The notes under the pieces are model-generated. The model had not been told where the DNA came from and made no database searches. It saw nothing but the letters and a program-made list of their open reading frames with translations. Below, in pieces: positions 21,644 through 32,250 of a stretch of 64,000 nt of DNA (position 1 is its first letter; every line of letters starts with the position of its first letter). This stretch comes from Buxus sempervirens (taxonomy: Eukaryota; Streptophyta; Magnoliopsida; Buxales; Buxaceae), in the NCBI GenBank assembly GCA_947561395.2, contig OX387184.1, positions 36,570,766 through 36,634,765 of the forward strand. Reading direction: 5' to 3'. The position numbers and the translations under genes are program-made.

Positions 21644-22227
21644 ATTTTGCCAATATTTTTTATATTTGCAGATTACCCCCTGGATTTGACCGATTTGACA
21701 CTGAGATATTCACAGATAGCCCCCTGCGCAATTTTGGATTAAACCCTGAGATATTTGACAGATTTTGGATATTTACGGATTGCCCCTTAAGATATTTTTC
21801 TGCGTTTCTCGCCACCTGTGCAGTTTCTTTGCCACATATGCAGTTTTCGGCATTGCTGCCCGGAAACTTTAACAGCTCATATCTCCCCCATCTAGACTCC
21901 GATTTAAGCAAACTCAGTTGCGTTAGAATCGTATTGGAGCCCTCTAACCAATGGAATAGGGGTAAGCACCTGGTTTGGGGTTTAGCAGAAAGTCAACTTT
22001 TTGCTCCCCCTCCAGTTTGACCGGCCTGCAGATCCTTCATCCGGACTCTGATTCCAGCAAACTCAGTTGCGTTAGAACCATGTCGAGATTCTCTATCCAT
22101 TGAGATAAAGCAAGGTGGCAAATTACCACTTGATCAAAAAGTCAACTTTTCACCCCTAAGGGCTTGACTTTCTAGACAGGGTTTGCATTTCCGGCTCTTT
22201 TGGGAGCGCAAAAATGATGTGCTTACA

Positions 22228-22978
22228 GCTGAGACCAAGGGCTAGGGCCTATCGGGCCTGCCAAGCCCATTAACCGAACCGAGTAAGGGTGCAAACCCTA
22301 AGCTTCAAGGAATTTGGGCTTTTAAGCCCAAAACTGGACCATGAGCCCCAAGCCCAATGTCTAGTGTACTTTGGCAAATTTAAATAACCTAAAAAACACT
22401 TTGGCAATCACCATGGGGGCCAATGCAGGCCCGCCTTTTGCATGGAAATCACTAAAACTTCAAATCTGAACCATTAATGTAAAATCAACTCACTTCACCT
22501 AAGCCCAAAGGGCCTCCCAAGCTTAGATGGAGGCCCACCAGAGGCATGTGGGCTTGACTAAGCCCACCAAGGACACCATGGACCTTCCAACGGGACCCAC
22601 CCTATCAAACTCAGATCACCTAATTAAGCAAGATAAAATAAATTAAAGGGACCCACACCACTCAGGTGGTCCCGCCAGACTTAACCAAATGACATGCTGG
22701 ATTAGGAATCGGGTGAGAACCAAAGTGAGTTGACTCAAATCAGGGAACCCATGGGACCCGTCATCCGACGGGGTGGTCTGGGGTGTCTACGGACTTCCCC
22801 AAACCACAACCGAGACCTTTCTTAGAATCTCAAGCTGCAGACTAGCCCAATAGACAAGATTAGGCACCCAGGTGTCCGCCTGCACCCCATCAAGCGATGG
22901 TGACTCCAATTTCCCGTTTTACCCTCCCGGAGGCACACACACAGAATCCGTGAGCCCCGCCATGCGACCCCGCACACA
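22228..22978 (+). mobile_element. Right end of a TAT-family LTR, split by the TAT element
   Basis: This matches about 14,333-15,069 of the solo LTR, including the GGGCCCA-rich part and the hexamer-rich end, and finishes CCGCACACA at 22978. The rest of this LTR must lie left of the window, beyond the TAT element that interrupted it. It is itself inserted into LINE-A. Whether it was solo or part of a full element cannot be seen. Confidence 0.85.
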
Positions 22979-22993
22979 GCTGCGAAGCTGAGA

Positions 22994-24028
22994 TTATTCA
23001 ATACGGAGGGCTACTGCTAGCTGGGAACGGAGCTCCTTTTCTTTGCAAGATAAGGAGGTATTGTGGGGAGAGGTTTGGATCTTGCATTGACAATTGGTCA
23101 ACTTAGCTTTCAGTTCATGAACTTTTGATGCTATCGCTGCAAAAGCTTTCTTCTTGCTCCAGTCCTTGAGAACAGATTTGAGGACCTTGAGTTTCTTCAC
23201 CACTTTAAACATCAGGGTGCCAGAGATTGGAGTGTTCCAAGCTTCCTCAACCAAAGGCAAGAAGTCTTTGTGGGATGCCCAAAAGTTGAAGAATCTGAAG
23301 GGGGGTTTCTTTGGTTGGAGGGGAGGGAAGATGGAAATGATGAGGGGTGAATGATCAGAAATGCCAGGGGGAAAGGCTTCAACTTCAGAAGAGGCGAACT
23401 CAGTCAACCAAGGGAAGTTGATTAGAGCTCGGTTAAGTTTAACCAAAATTCTACCATGGCTGTCGCCTTCGTTGCTCCATGTAGAGTTTAGACCCTTGCT
23501 TTTCAGATCAGTGAGCTTGCAAAAGTCAATGAACCCATTGAAGTTATCAGTAGAAGTCCGGTTCATGTGCTTACCTCCCACTTTCTCTGATTGACTTCTG
23601 ACACAGTTGAAGTCACCTATTAAAAGCCAAGGGGAAGGAGGAGTCCATGCTTTCAGGTCATTCCACAGAAGGGATCTTTCTCTACTATCATTTGAAGCAT
23701 AAACGGCTGTGAGAAAGAAAGATTTCTGGAGGGTGGTGATCTCGGCGCTACAGTGAATGAATTGGTCAGAAGAATCTAAAACTTTAAGGCTTATAACTAC
23801 TAGATTATACATCACCCAGATGCAGCCCTTCAAAGCCTTAGTGTAGTTTGCAAGGAGCACCCAGGTAGGGCTAATCAAGTTATGAATTACCAGGGAGTTT
23901 ATTTCCCTAACCTTTGTTTCAACCAGGCAAATGATGTCCAACCTGTGGGAGGAGATCAAATTCCTAACTTCTTTCTGCTTGGCAGGGTCGTTAAGACCCC
24001 TAATGTTCCATGAACCAATTTTAATCAT
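22994..24028 (-). pseudogene. LINE-A ORF2, endonuclease domain (truncated)
   Basis: An uninterrupted frame of 344 codons starts MIKIGSWNIRGLNDPAKQKEV. It is an exonuclease-endonuclease-phosphatase domain: SWNIRG (metal-site asparagine), LVETKV (glutamate), LIGDFNCV (aspartate and asparagine) and ISDHSPL (aspartate-histidine) are all present. It would nick target DNA to prime reverse transcription. The RT is missing because the LTR insertion ends the copy at 22,979. The ORF1 stop and ORF2 start overlap (TAATG). Confidence 0.93.
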
Positions 24029-25303
24029 TATTGGATGGTGGAAAGAACTCCAGCAGCAATGCTACTTGTTGACTTGTCTAATTTCATAGCAACCTCATCA
24101 ATGAGCAATTGCCTCCTTTGCTTCTTACGTTGCTTCTTCTTTGAGGACGAGGATGAGGTGAATGATTCACTGTGGCTTACAGCCAACAAAGTTTCAAACC
24201 TGTTCGGCAACTCTTCAACTGGAGGGGCTGATATCTCATGTGTAGAACACTGATTAGGTTGGGAAATGAGGGCCTCAGTTGCATGGCAGCAAAGAACATC
24301 GACATGATGGTCAATGTTGTCGGTGGGCTCTTCCTCGTTAGCCAGGAGCAAAGGAAGGAGAAGGGGGCAGCTCAGGTTGAGAAAGAGGACCCGAGGATTC
24401 ACCAAGGCAAGTGTTGTGGTTAGATTGAACAACTTCCTTGCCCTTAAGAGTAACTGAAGTCCACTGATTAGTAGTGTCCTTAGGAGAACCCATTACACTA
24501 TCAGCACGAGGGCTGGAGGTGCCGGTTGCAAGAGTGTGAAAGGGTTCAACAAGTTGTTTGTCAACATGATCTTTGGGAACCCAGTGCTTGGAGAGGTTGC
24601 ACTTAGAGTCTGAGTAACCGAAGATTTGATAAGAGGAGCATTTTAGTGGTTTCCAGGAATATTCAACATCTATTTGGAGATCAGATGTATCCGGCGCCTT
24701 GATGAAGACATGATCTGGGTAGGCGTAGTCAACACCAACCTCCACGCTAAGACCATCATTCGTCCAATATTCAATGGGTATATTGTGTAATTTAATCCAT
24801 ATAGGGACCTTGGACAAATAGCACTTCTCAAACTGAATATTGGGCTCCCATTCTCGAAGGATGAGGAGCCGACCTGCAAGATGCCAAGGACTGCCTTGCA
24901 GTAGTTTATCTCTCGCCTGGGAGGAGGAGAAACGGAAAATAAAGAAATCATTGTTGACCTCAAATATTTGGGTTGAACTGTATTTGTTCCAGAGCCTGTC
25001 AACAATACTTTTGACAGCATGCAATGGCAGTTTCCTATCAAGGAAATGCCCAATAAGGCTACCTTCCCAAAGCCTGGAGCCTTGCTCAATGACAGAAGAA
25101 GGCAGGGAGATTAGGATTTGACCATCGGAGATGGTGGGTTCAAAGTAGCACAACTTTGTTTTGGAGGATGAGACATTCCTGAAAAGGTTAGACCAAGCCC
25201 TGCTGCTACTGCTAACAGGCACAGGAGGTTTGGTCTGGTCAACAGGGATTGTGGAGGGCGCTAAAGGCGGGAAATCGAAATTTGAAGCTTGGTTGGCAGC
25301 CAT
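24028..25303 (-). pseudogene. LINE-A ORF1, DUF4283-like with damaged CCHC knuckle
   Basis: The frame from the ATG at 25303 (MAANQASNFDFPPLAPS) to 24,338 holds a DUF4283-like core (FFIFRFSSSQARDKLL, SPWHLAGRLLILREWEPN, PIWIKLHNIPIEYW). A CCHC knuckle follows, read as CSSYQIFGYSDSKC, with the second cysteine and the histidine both tyrosine. A segment of about 30 residues normal after the DUF4283 core is missing in frame. A frameshift near 24,345 moves to the frame of the basic tail (SSSSSKKKQRKKQRR, then LLIDEVAMK), ending at 24028. Such proteins bind element RNA. The zinc site is probably inactive. Confidence 0.88.
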
Positions 25304-26012
25304 GGCGGATGAACAAGCAAGCATTACTGAGACAAAGGAAAAAACTCCATGCAGTTCGACGAGCAAAGAAGACGAAAGTAAACCTAGGCTACGCTTACAG
25401 TTCAAACAAAGATACTCCTGCAGATCGAATGAACTGAAGCTGAAGAAAGACTGCGCCTGTAGATCGAATGAACCAGAACTCCGGTTAGGCAAATACAGGC
25501 CGAAAATAAACCCAGGCTAAGCCAGCAGCTCAAACAAACCTAGATACCTACACTTCTTCAACCCTATTGCCAGATACTAAACACCTGCAAAGGCTCCACC
25601 ATGAGTGCTTTAGATGGAAACTCCTTAGAAACTTACAACCACCTTCGATACGCGATAGCCCTAGAACACCACCGTAGTCTTCAATACAATTAGTCGTAGG
25701 AAACTCCTTCCACTGGAGTTGCAGCGACGGGCATGAACTGTAGTACAAATTGCAACGATGCGCACGAACGCTCCTCACGGCACCCACAAAGCTTCCATTA
25801 GCAGACAAAGCCTTCCCTAGACGAGGCCTTCCACGAACGAAGCCTTCCACGAATAGTTTCTTCCACGAACAACGAATAGCCTTCCCCGAACAGCCTTCCA
25901 CGAACGAACACCACGAACAAATCCACGAATGAAAATGAAGAAGGTACGAGTCGGTGTATGAGCGAGCACAACACCCACGAACAGTCCTCACAGCACCCAC
26001 GAATGCTCCTCA

Positions 26013-26660
26013 TAGATCGTACCAGCTTACATGAGGACGTTGAGTAAACAAGCTTGTGTAGGCTGAGTTGATGTTAAACATACTTGTGTTTGAGGGAATC
26101 TATAATAAGATATCTTCTCTATCTGGGATCGGGCTTTGCAGCGGCTCTAGCTTCCCCCAAACAACTAGGAGATCGGGTGAAACAGCCACTGGAGTATCCC
26201 AACCATCATTTGAGATTATACTGCTCACCTTGGCATTGCTTGGGAGACTGGAATCATAGATCAATCTTTGGCCATATCTAGCGAACAATTGTCCATCTGG
26301 GTGCCAGTTGTCATGCCATAGAGTGGTATGCTCACCATTGTATATCCTTTTCTTGATGAAGGGCATCATCTCACATCTTGTTCTTAAAATTTTCCACCAA
26401 GCCCACGAGCAACTTGATGGGCTTTTGAGAGTCCAAAAATTACGGTCTTTGATGAGAAATTTCTGCACCCAATCAACCCATAAGGACTTATAAAGGACCA
26501 AGATTCTCCAAATGTGCTTCATAACTGCTGCCTTGTTCCAGTAACTGAGATTAAACAGCCCGAGACCACCTTCTTCGCGTGGCGAGCAAACAATATTCCA
26601 GCTAATTGGTGTCATTTTATGCCTTAGACCTGGACCCGCCCAAAGGAATCTTCTACAAAG
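26013..26660 (-). pseudogene. LINE-B ORF2 fragment downstream of RT
   Basis: On the minus strand this continues LINE-B after the solo LTR: RRFLWAGPGLRHKMTPISW, then EEGGLGLFNLSYWNKAA, then WHDNWHPDG and LIYDSSLPS. Joining across the LTR through one CAAAG copy gives continuous coding sequence at this point. A stop (TAG) follows EDILL near 26,100, and the LINE text then runs on to about 26,013, where LINE-A starts. Confidence 0.88.
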
Positions 26661-27760
26661 TGTGTGCGTGGTCGCATGGCGGGGCGCACGGATTCTCTTG
26701 CGTGCCTCCGGGAGGGTAAAATGGGAAAAAGGGAGTCGCCACTGCCTGATGGGGTGCAGGCGGACACCTGGGTGCCTAAGTTTGTCTATTGGGCTGGTCT
26801 GCGGCTTGAGATTCTGGGTAGGGTCTCGGTTACTGTCCAGGGAAGTCCGTAGACACCACGGTCCACCCCATCGGTTGACGGGTCCCATAGGTTTCTCTTG
26901 GTTTGAGTCAACTCACTAATTTCTCACCAAATTCCTAATCAAGCATATAACTTGGTTGAGTCTAGCGGGACAACCTGAGTGGTGTGGGTCCCTTTAATTG
27001 ATTTTATCTTGTTTAATTAAGTGGTCTGAGTCTGATTGGGTGGTCCCCGTTGGAAGGCCCACGGTGTCCTTGGTGGGCTTGGTTAAGCCCGCATACCCCT
27101 GGTGGGCCTTAGTCTAGCCTGAGAGGCCCTTTGGGCTTTGGTTCAATGAATTGATTTTACTTTAAGATTTCAAGTTGAGAATTAAGTGATATTCATGCAA
27201 AGATGGGCCGGGTTGGTTTGTGGGCCCATTGGGTGGGCCCCACATGGTAGCCAAAATGATTTATTTGAATTTATCTTCCTTAAGTTTCCAAAAGTGCACT
27301 AGACCTTGGGCTTGGGCCCCTTGGTCTAGACTTAGACCGGGTAGTCCATGGTTCCCATGGGTCAGGGTGTTGGGCCCTACCCAATAGGATTGGTGGGCTT
27401 AGTGGGCCCGATAGGCCCGTACCCACGGTCATGGCCAAACCATGCTTAACCTAAGCCTGCATGCATCATTTTTTGGGCTTTGGTGGGCCTCGTAGGGTTT
27501 AGCCCATTTGATTGGTTTTAATTATCTTGCTTATTTTCTCAAGTGATCTTGGACTGGGTGGGCCCTGTTGGAAGGCCCACTAAGGAATCAAATTGGGCTT
27601 GAAAGCCCATGCACCATTTTGGGTTTCCGGTTGACCTGGAAGCCCTGTTGGTTCATCTGGCTCGGCTTGAACAATACAACAAACCAACAACCATGCAAAA
27701 ATCAGTTTTTCGGAAAATTTTAAAAGTAATCAAAATCCCATTTCGGTCAAGCCTGAAATG

Positions 27761-27793
27761 CAGTATAACCGAAATTGGATTTCGGTTATACTG
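27761..27793. repeat. Perfect 15-bp-arm palindrome in solo LTR
   Basis: CAGTATAACCGAAAT and its exact reverse complement flank a 3-base spacer (TGG). It corresponds to the cluster at 20,092-20,192 in the TAT 5' LTR. Confidence 0.92.
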
Positions 27794-29198
27794 CATTTTT
27801 TGTTTAACAGGAATTCAATTTCGGTTAAGCTAGGAATTGCCCATAATCGACCTGAGATTTCGGGCAACCTGCAGAAATCTGTTTTTTTACCTTTTTTTAG
27901 CAGAAAACCAATCCAGGGTACTTGTGGACATGTATAAGGTCTCTGTGGGCCCCTATGTGGGCCCACAGTGGTTCAGATGAGGCTTGGTTCTTCTCTTTGG
28001 GTTTTCAAGATCAACAATACAAAGGGGATCAAAGGGTTTATCCCCCTCTTCACAAACCAACATAAAGACCAACCAGGGATCTGGGAATCCCTGGTTTGGC
28101 TTCTTTTGCTCTAAAACAAACCATCATGCTAACTCATGGACGAAAATCAAGCAAGGTTACTAACTTAAGCATGCTTCCAATCCAAAACAAAGGTAGAGAA
28201 AGTGCTCGACTAAGAACCATTAAGAGTGGGGAAACATTTTCTCTACACTCAAACAACATGAAGAAAACAGTTTCCTAAAACATGTTATCAACATGGAAAT
28301 GAATGCAAGCACATAGGGATATATATATATGCAAAGGGGTTGGCTCCTCATGATCACAAAACAGTGACTAAACAAGTGTGATGATCCTCAATGAAAACAC
28401 ACGAAAACAGTGGCAAAAGGAGGAGGTTATATAACCCTATCATCATGGCACATATGCTTTAAATCCTACTAACTAATCAAGAAGACTTCATGCATGCATA
28501 TGATAGCAACTAGCTACATACCTCATGTATGTTATCATGCCAATATTACTTTACTAAACCTAAAAAGATGATGATATCTAAAGAAGGGAAGAAGAGGGGG
28601 CTTATGCCAGGGTTACATAGGATTTAATCAAGAGGAACGTGCTCCTCCTTGGTAAAAACAAAACAAAATGGGAACCAACCAAACAGTGGTCGAATGGGGG
28701 TTGCATGACCCCTTTTTACCCATCAAACTACTCTCTAGCCTCTCTTTATTCTACCGGTATCTTACCTTTCTTGCCGTGTGGGCATAGCCATCCATCAAGT
28801 GAGCATGAGAAGATGACAGAAGTGATAAGAGGACATTCACATGGGGAACAACATGACTTTATAGCATGCTTGAAAACTAACATGCTCCAAATGAGCTAAA
28901 ATTTATATATATTGGGTAAAATTTGGTGGGGAGTCATACCTTAAGGTTGAAAGCCCCCTTGGAAGGTGGTTGAGTCCACTTGAAGCTTCCACAGCACTGG
29001 TGTACCTCCTCCAAGCTCCAACAAACTCTCCAAGGCTCCCAAGAGAATGAGGAAAGGGTGGGGGAGGGTTTGAAGTAGTTTAGGGAGGGATTTAGGGTGT
29101 TAGGAAGGGTTGAGAGGGTGGGGAAGGGAGGTGCAAGCAGGGTGGGGTGGGGGAAAAATTCGAGAACCAGCCAACCCCAAGCCAAATGGCTGGGGTCT

Positions 29199-29208
29199 CT
29201 ATTTATAG
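29199..29208 (-). promoter_or_regulatory. TATA box of the solo LTR
   Basis: The minus strand reads CTATAAATAG, in the same position relative to the palindromes as in the TAT 5' LTR. Confidence 0.65.
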
Positions 29209-29217
29209 ACCAAAAAA

Positions 29218-29351
29218 AGTTAACCAGTTACACAGCTTTTTCAGTATAACCGAAATTGAAAGTTAACCGGTTACACAGCTTTTTCAGTATAACCAAAATT
29301 CAATTTCGGTTATACCATTTTTATTTGTAACCGAAATTGAATTTCGGTTAC
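29218..29351. repeat. 43-bp tandem duplication and palindromes upstream of the TATA box
   Basis: Two 43-bp copies lie at 29218-29260 and 29261-29303 (AGTTAACC..TTTTTCAGTATAACC). Overlapping and following them are palindromes at 29287-29315 and 29327-29351 (GTAACCGAAATT and its complement around one base). Confidence 0.88.
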
Positions 29352-29866
29352 TTTTGCACTTGATTAGCAATTAATTTCTGTCAGGTACGGAATCAGAGAA
29401 TCTGTCGGGCGATTTTTGATTTCACTTTATGAACCGGAATTGAATTCCGGTTATTCTGCTAATATTTTTTTATATTTACAGATTGCCCCCTGGATTTGAC
29501 CGATTTGACACTGAAGATATTCGCAGATTGCCCCTACGCAATTTTGGTTTAATCCCTGAGATATTTTACAGATTTTGGATATTTACGGATTGCCCCTCGA
29601 GATATTTTCCTGCGTTTCTCGCCATGTGTGCAGTTTCCGGCGTTGTTGCCTGGAAACTTCAACTGCTCATATCTTCTTCATCTAGACTCCGATTTGAGCA
29701 AACTCAGTTGCGTTAGAACCGTATCGGAGTCTTCTATTCAATGGGGTAGGGATACACTGCTGATCTGGGTTTATCAAAAAGTCAATTTCTGCTCTCCTTC
29801 AAGTTTGACCAGCTTGTAAATCCTTCATCCGGGCTCCGATTCCAGTAAACTCAGTTGCGTTGGAAC

Positions 29867-32096
29867 TGTAAAACCCCAAATTTTTCTACATGATTATTGT
29901 TTATGAGTATTAATGAGGTGTGTATGTAGGGAAAACTTGGTGGGAGAGCATACATCGAATCAAGTTGATTTAAATTTCGTCGAGCGGCAAAGTATATAGG
30001 GTAAGTATAAATACATAAGGTAGTTAGATTCGTAGGTTTCGATTACTTGCATACTTTGTGTTGAAGGAGTTGTCGGCTGGTGATCTAGGGTTTTTAGAGA
30101 GAAGCAGACCGTGTGTTTCCTGCCGATTAAGGGTTCAGAATCAAGGTGTTCAAAAGAAAACCTCTTACGAACAGAGGGAAACTGGGTGGCGATCGACTGT
30201 GGGACTTGCTGTTCGAGGAGTTGCTGTTGCAAGGCTTTGGAGCATATAACAGTGAGTAGCATCGTTTTGATTTATAGTTGGTTTTGATCTCTAAGATTTG
30301 TCGAAAGCATGGTTTTTGAATAAGATATTTTCGAGCGTGAGTTATTCGATGGGTTTAGAGTCGTGATTATAAAGTTTTTTAGATTAAATTCGAATCATGT
30401 TTAAAAGTGTGTTGGTAACGGTAGAAGCATAGAAAAGTGGTTACAGAGGTCAAAAATACAATTAGTCATGGAGTTCTGAGATTAACAGAGAGTTGCGAGT
30501 CGGAGGTAGTGTCTGCCGACTTGGCGCCTACCTAGCGCCAAGTGGTAGAGTCAGCGCAAGATATGTTTTGTTGTTCTCGCCAAGTTCGCGCTTAGCTCGC
30601 GCCAACAGCGCGCGAAGTGTTTTTTGTATCGCTGAGTTCGCGCTTATCTCACGCCAAGTACTTTTGGTTAGCGCGAAAGGCATTTGGGTTACCGCCGAGT
30701 CCACGCCGACCTTGAGCCAAGCGCCAGAGGTCAGCGCACCCACTAAAATATGCCAAAAGTTGGTTCTGACCAATCCAAGCCAATTTTTGATACTTTGAGA
30801 CTTCAACCTCTTACCCAAAGACTAGATTAGGATATTAGAAATATTATATCTATTCAAAACAATTGGGAGAGCCTTAAATCAAATTCCGGGTATTTCTATA
30901 AGTTTCTGAAGTGGGAATTGAAAGAATCTGGGTAGGTTATTGGTTGTTCATGACACTATAAGATAATGAGTTAGTCTTCTTTATGTATTATATTTGTTAT
31001 TTGATTATGAATCTGTTTAATCTGGATTTGTTTGTTATCAAAGGGCTGAATAGTATTGTAAATTTTCTTGTGTGTAAGTAAAAGGATTTTACTACTAATG
31101 AGGTTTGTTGTTTTGGGGTTGGGACACCTACTGAAATTACATGAGTTGCTATTCTGGTTGGAATGACTTGTGATGAGTGTATTGGGATACACATGATGGT
31201 AATCAGTGTGGGCTTATTGTTTTGCAAATACTGAGTTTTGTGAACTTGTTAATTTGGTTTTGGGTTTAGCTTCCCTTGCATCCATGTTAAGCTTAGTAAT
31301 GTGATGGTATTGTTTATTGGGGTAATTGCATGGCCTTGTGTATTGCCACAACCGGTGTAAAGCAGCCAGATACCTTGCGTAGGCCTGGTTGTCAGTGCCG
31401 ATACCCGGAGTAGGCCGACATTGGATGACGATTCCCTGAGTAGGCTGTCATTTCAGAGTGTCCGAAACCTTGAGTAGGCCGGAACTGTGTACATGGAGGT
31501 GTGGAATGTCTCCTTGGCATGTGAATTAACCAATTTAAGCAATATGCATGACATTGACCTTTCGTTGTTTTATCGGTACTGTGGTTGCTATTTGATGCGA
31601 ACTAATATTAGACTTCTGGATTTCCATCTCGTATTTATCTCTATTGATGTATTGATGTTGGTTATCTATCGGTGCATAATTTATAATGGTGGTTAACTAT
31701 TTCTGCATGCATATGCTACTCGCTGAGATATTCATATTTCATTCCTTTGTTTTTGTTTTGTTTTTCAGATACTCGTGGTGAGGCGCCTATTGGGGTAGAT
31801 CCGACTGACACATATAGGGAGGAAGATTATTTCTACAATCCATAGAATAGTAGGTTTATTTTAGATTGGAATTTTGACTCATTTGATTTTGGGAAATGTA
31901 ATAAAGTAGTTGATGTGGAATCGTTTGATTTTAATTAAAGATTATTTTAGACTTCTTAGACAAGAATTTAATTGTGCACTCTGATATGGTATTAATTGCG
32001 TGATTATCCAGTGATCACACTTATTTTGGATCTTTACCTAACCCTCTGTGAGACGTGTTATATCTTTAATGAACAACACGGATCCGGGGCGTTACA
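29867..32096 (+). mobile_element. Chromovirus-like (Tekay/Del-type) solo LTR inside the TAT-family LTR
   Basis: The ends are TGTAAAACCCC and GGGGCGTTACA, a terminal pattern common in plant gypsy LTRs. The flanks GGAAC (29862-29866) and AGAAC (32097-32101) are a 5-bp target duplication with one mismatch. No polymerase sequence lies inside, so it is a solo LTR of 2,230 bp. Assignment to the Tekay/Del group rests on length and ends only. A possible TATA box (TATAAATA) is at 30006-30013, and a hairpin with 9-bp arms (ACTTGGCGC) is at 30519-30543. Confidence 0.82.
31368..31489 (+). repeat. About 31-bp degenerate tandem repeat, 4 units
   Basis: The units share GA(T/A)(A/T)CCnnG(A/C)GTAGGCC/T, for example ATACCCGGAGTAGGCCGACA and ATTCCCTGAGTAGGCTGTCA. 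They lie in the transcribed part of the chromovirus-like LTR. Confidence 0.75.
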
Positions 32097-32250
32097 AGAA
32101 CCGTGTCGGGATTCTCTATCCATTAGGGTAAAGCAAGGTGGCCAATTATCACTTGATCAAAAAGTCAACATTTGACCCCTTAGGGTTTGAGTTTCCAGCT
32201 AGGGTTTGCATTTCCGGCTCTTCCAGGAGTGCAAAAATGAGGTGCTTACA

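Larger units (their letters stand above)
1..22227 (-). mobile_element. TAT/Ogre-type Ty3/gypsy retrotransposon, nearly complete, degenerate
   Basis: This is one LTR retrotransposon read on the minus strand. Its order is 5' LTR, tRNA primer site, leader, ORF1, gag, protease, RT, RNase H, second RNase H, integrase, polypurine tract, 3' LTR. The second RNase H between the first RNase H and integrase, the extra ORF1 upstream of gag and LTRs over 3 kb are known marks of the TAT/Ogre lineage. It lacks a chromodomain. The left LTR is cut by the window edge, so the target duplication (right flank GCTGA, 22228-22232) cannot be confirmed. It lies inside an older LTR of the same family and contains a younger solo LTR in opposite orientation. 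Every gene has stops or frameshifts, so it is non-autonomous. Confidence 0.9.
19060..22227 (-). mobile_element. 5' LTR of the TAT element (3,168 bp)
   Basis: On the minus strand it starts TGTAAGCACATC and ends CGCGCGCACA. The primer site follows. It contains a TATA box (21420-21430), palindrome arrays on both sides of it, and a final part of about 1 kb that is very rich in GGGCCCA motifs. The matching 3' LTR start is at 403-1. Confidence 0.93.
22979..26012 (-). mobile_element. LINE-A, L1-type, 5' UTR to endonuclease; 3' part outside
   Basis: This is a minus-strand plant L1 LINE with 5' UTR (26,012-25,304), ORF1 (25,303-24,028) and the start of ORF2 (24,028-22,994). A TAT-family LTR cuts it at 22,978. 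Its 5' end lies inside LINE-B coding sequence at about 26,012, so it inserted into LINE-B. The 5' UTR is rich in TTCGTGG-like motifs, seen in other LINE leaders here. Confidence 0.88.
26661..32250 (-). mobile_element. Solo LTR, TAT family, in LINE-B
   Basis: This is a minus-oriented LTR starting TGTAAGCACCTC (at 32250) and ending with the complement of TGTGTGCGTGG (at 26661). It is flanked by the perfect duplication CAAAG (26656-26660 and 32251-32255). Without the 2,230-bp insertion it carries, it would be about 3.35 kb. Its layout matches the TAT 5' LTR: GGGCCCA-rich end, palindromes and TATA box. Confidence 0.95.

Noticed and set aside
26100..26888. 262-codon frame taken as one gene
   Set aside because: Its first part is LTR sequence; only the part left of 26,660 is LINE-B ORF2.
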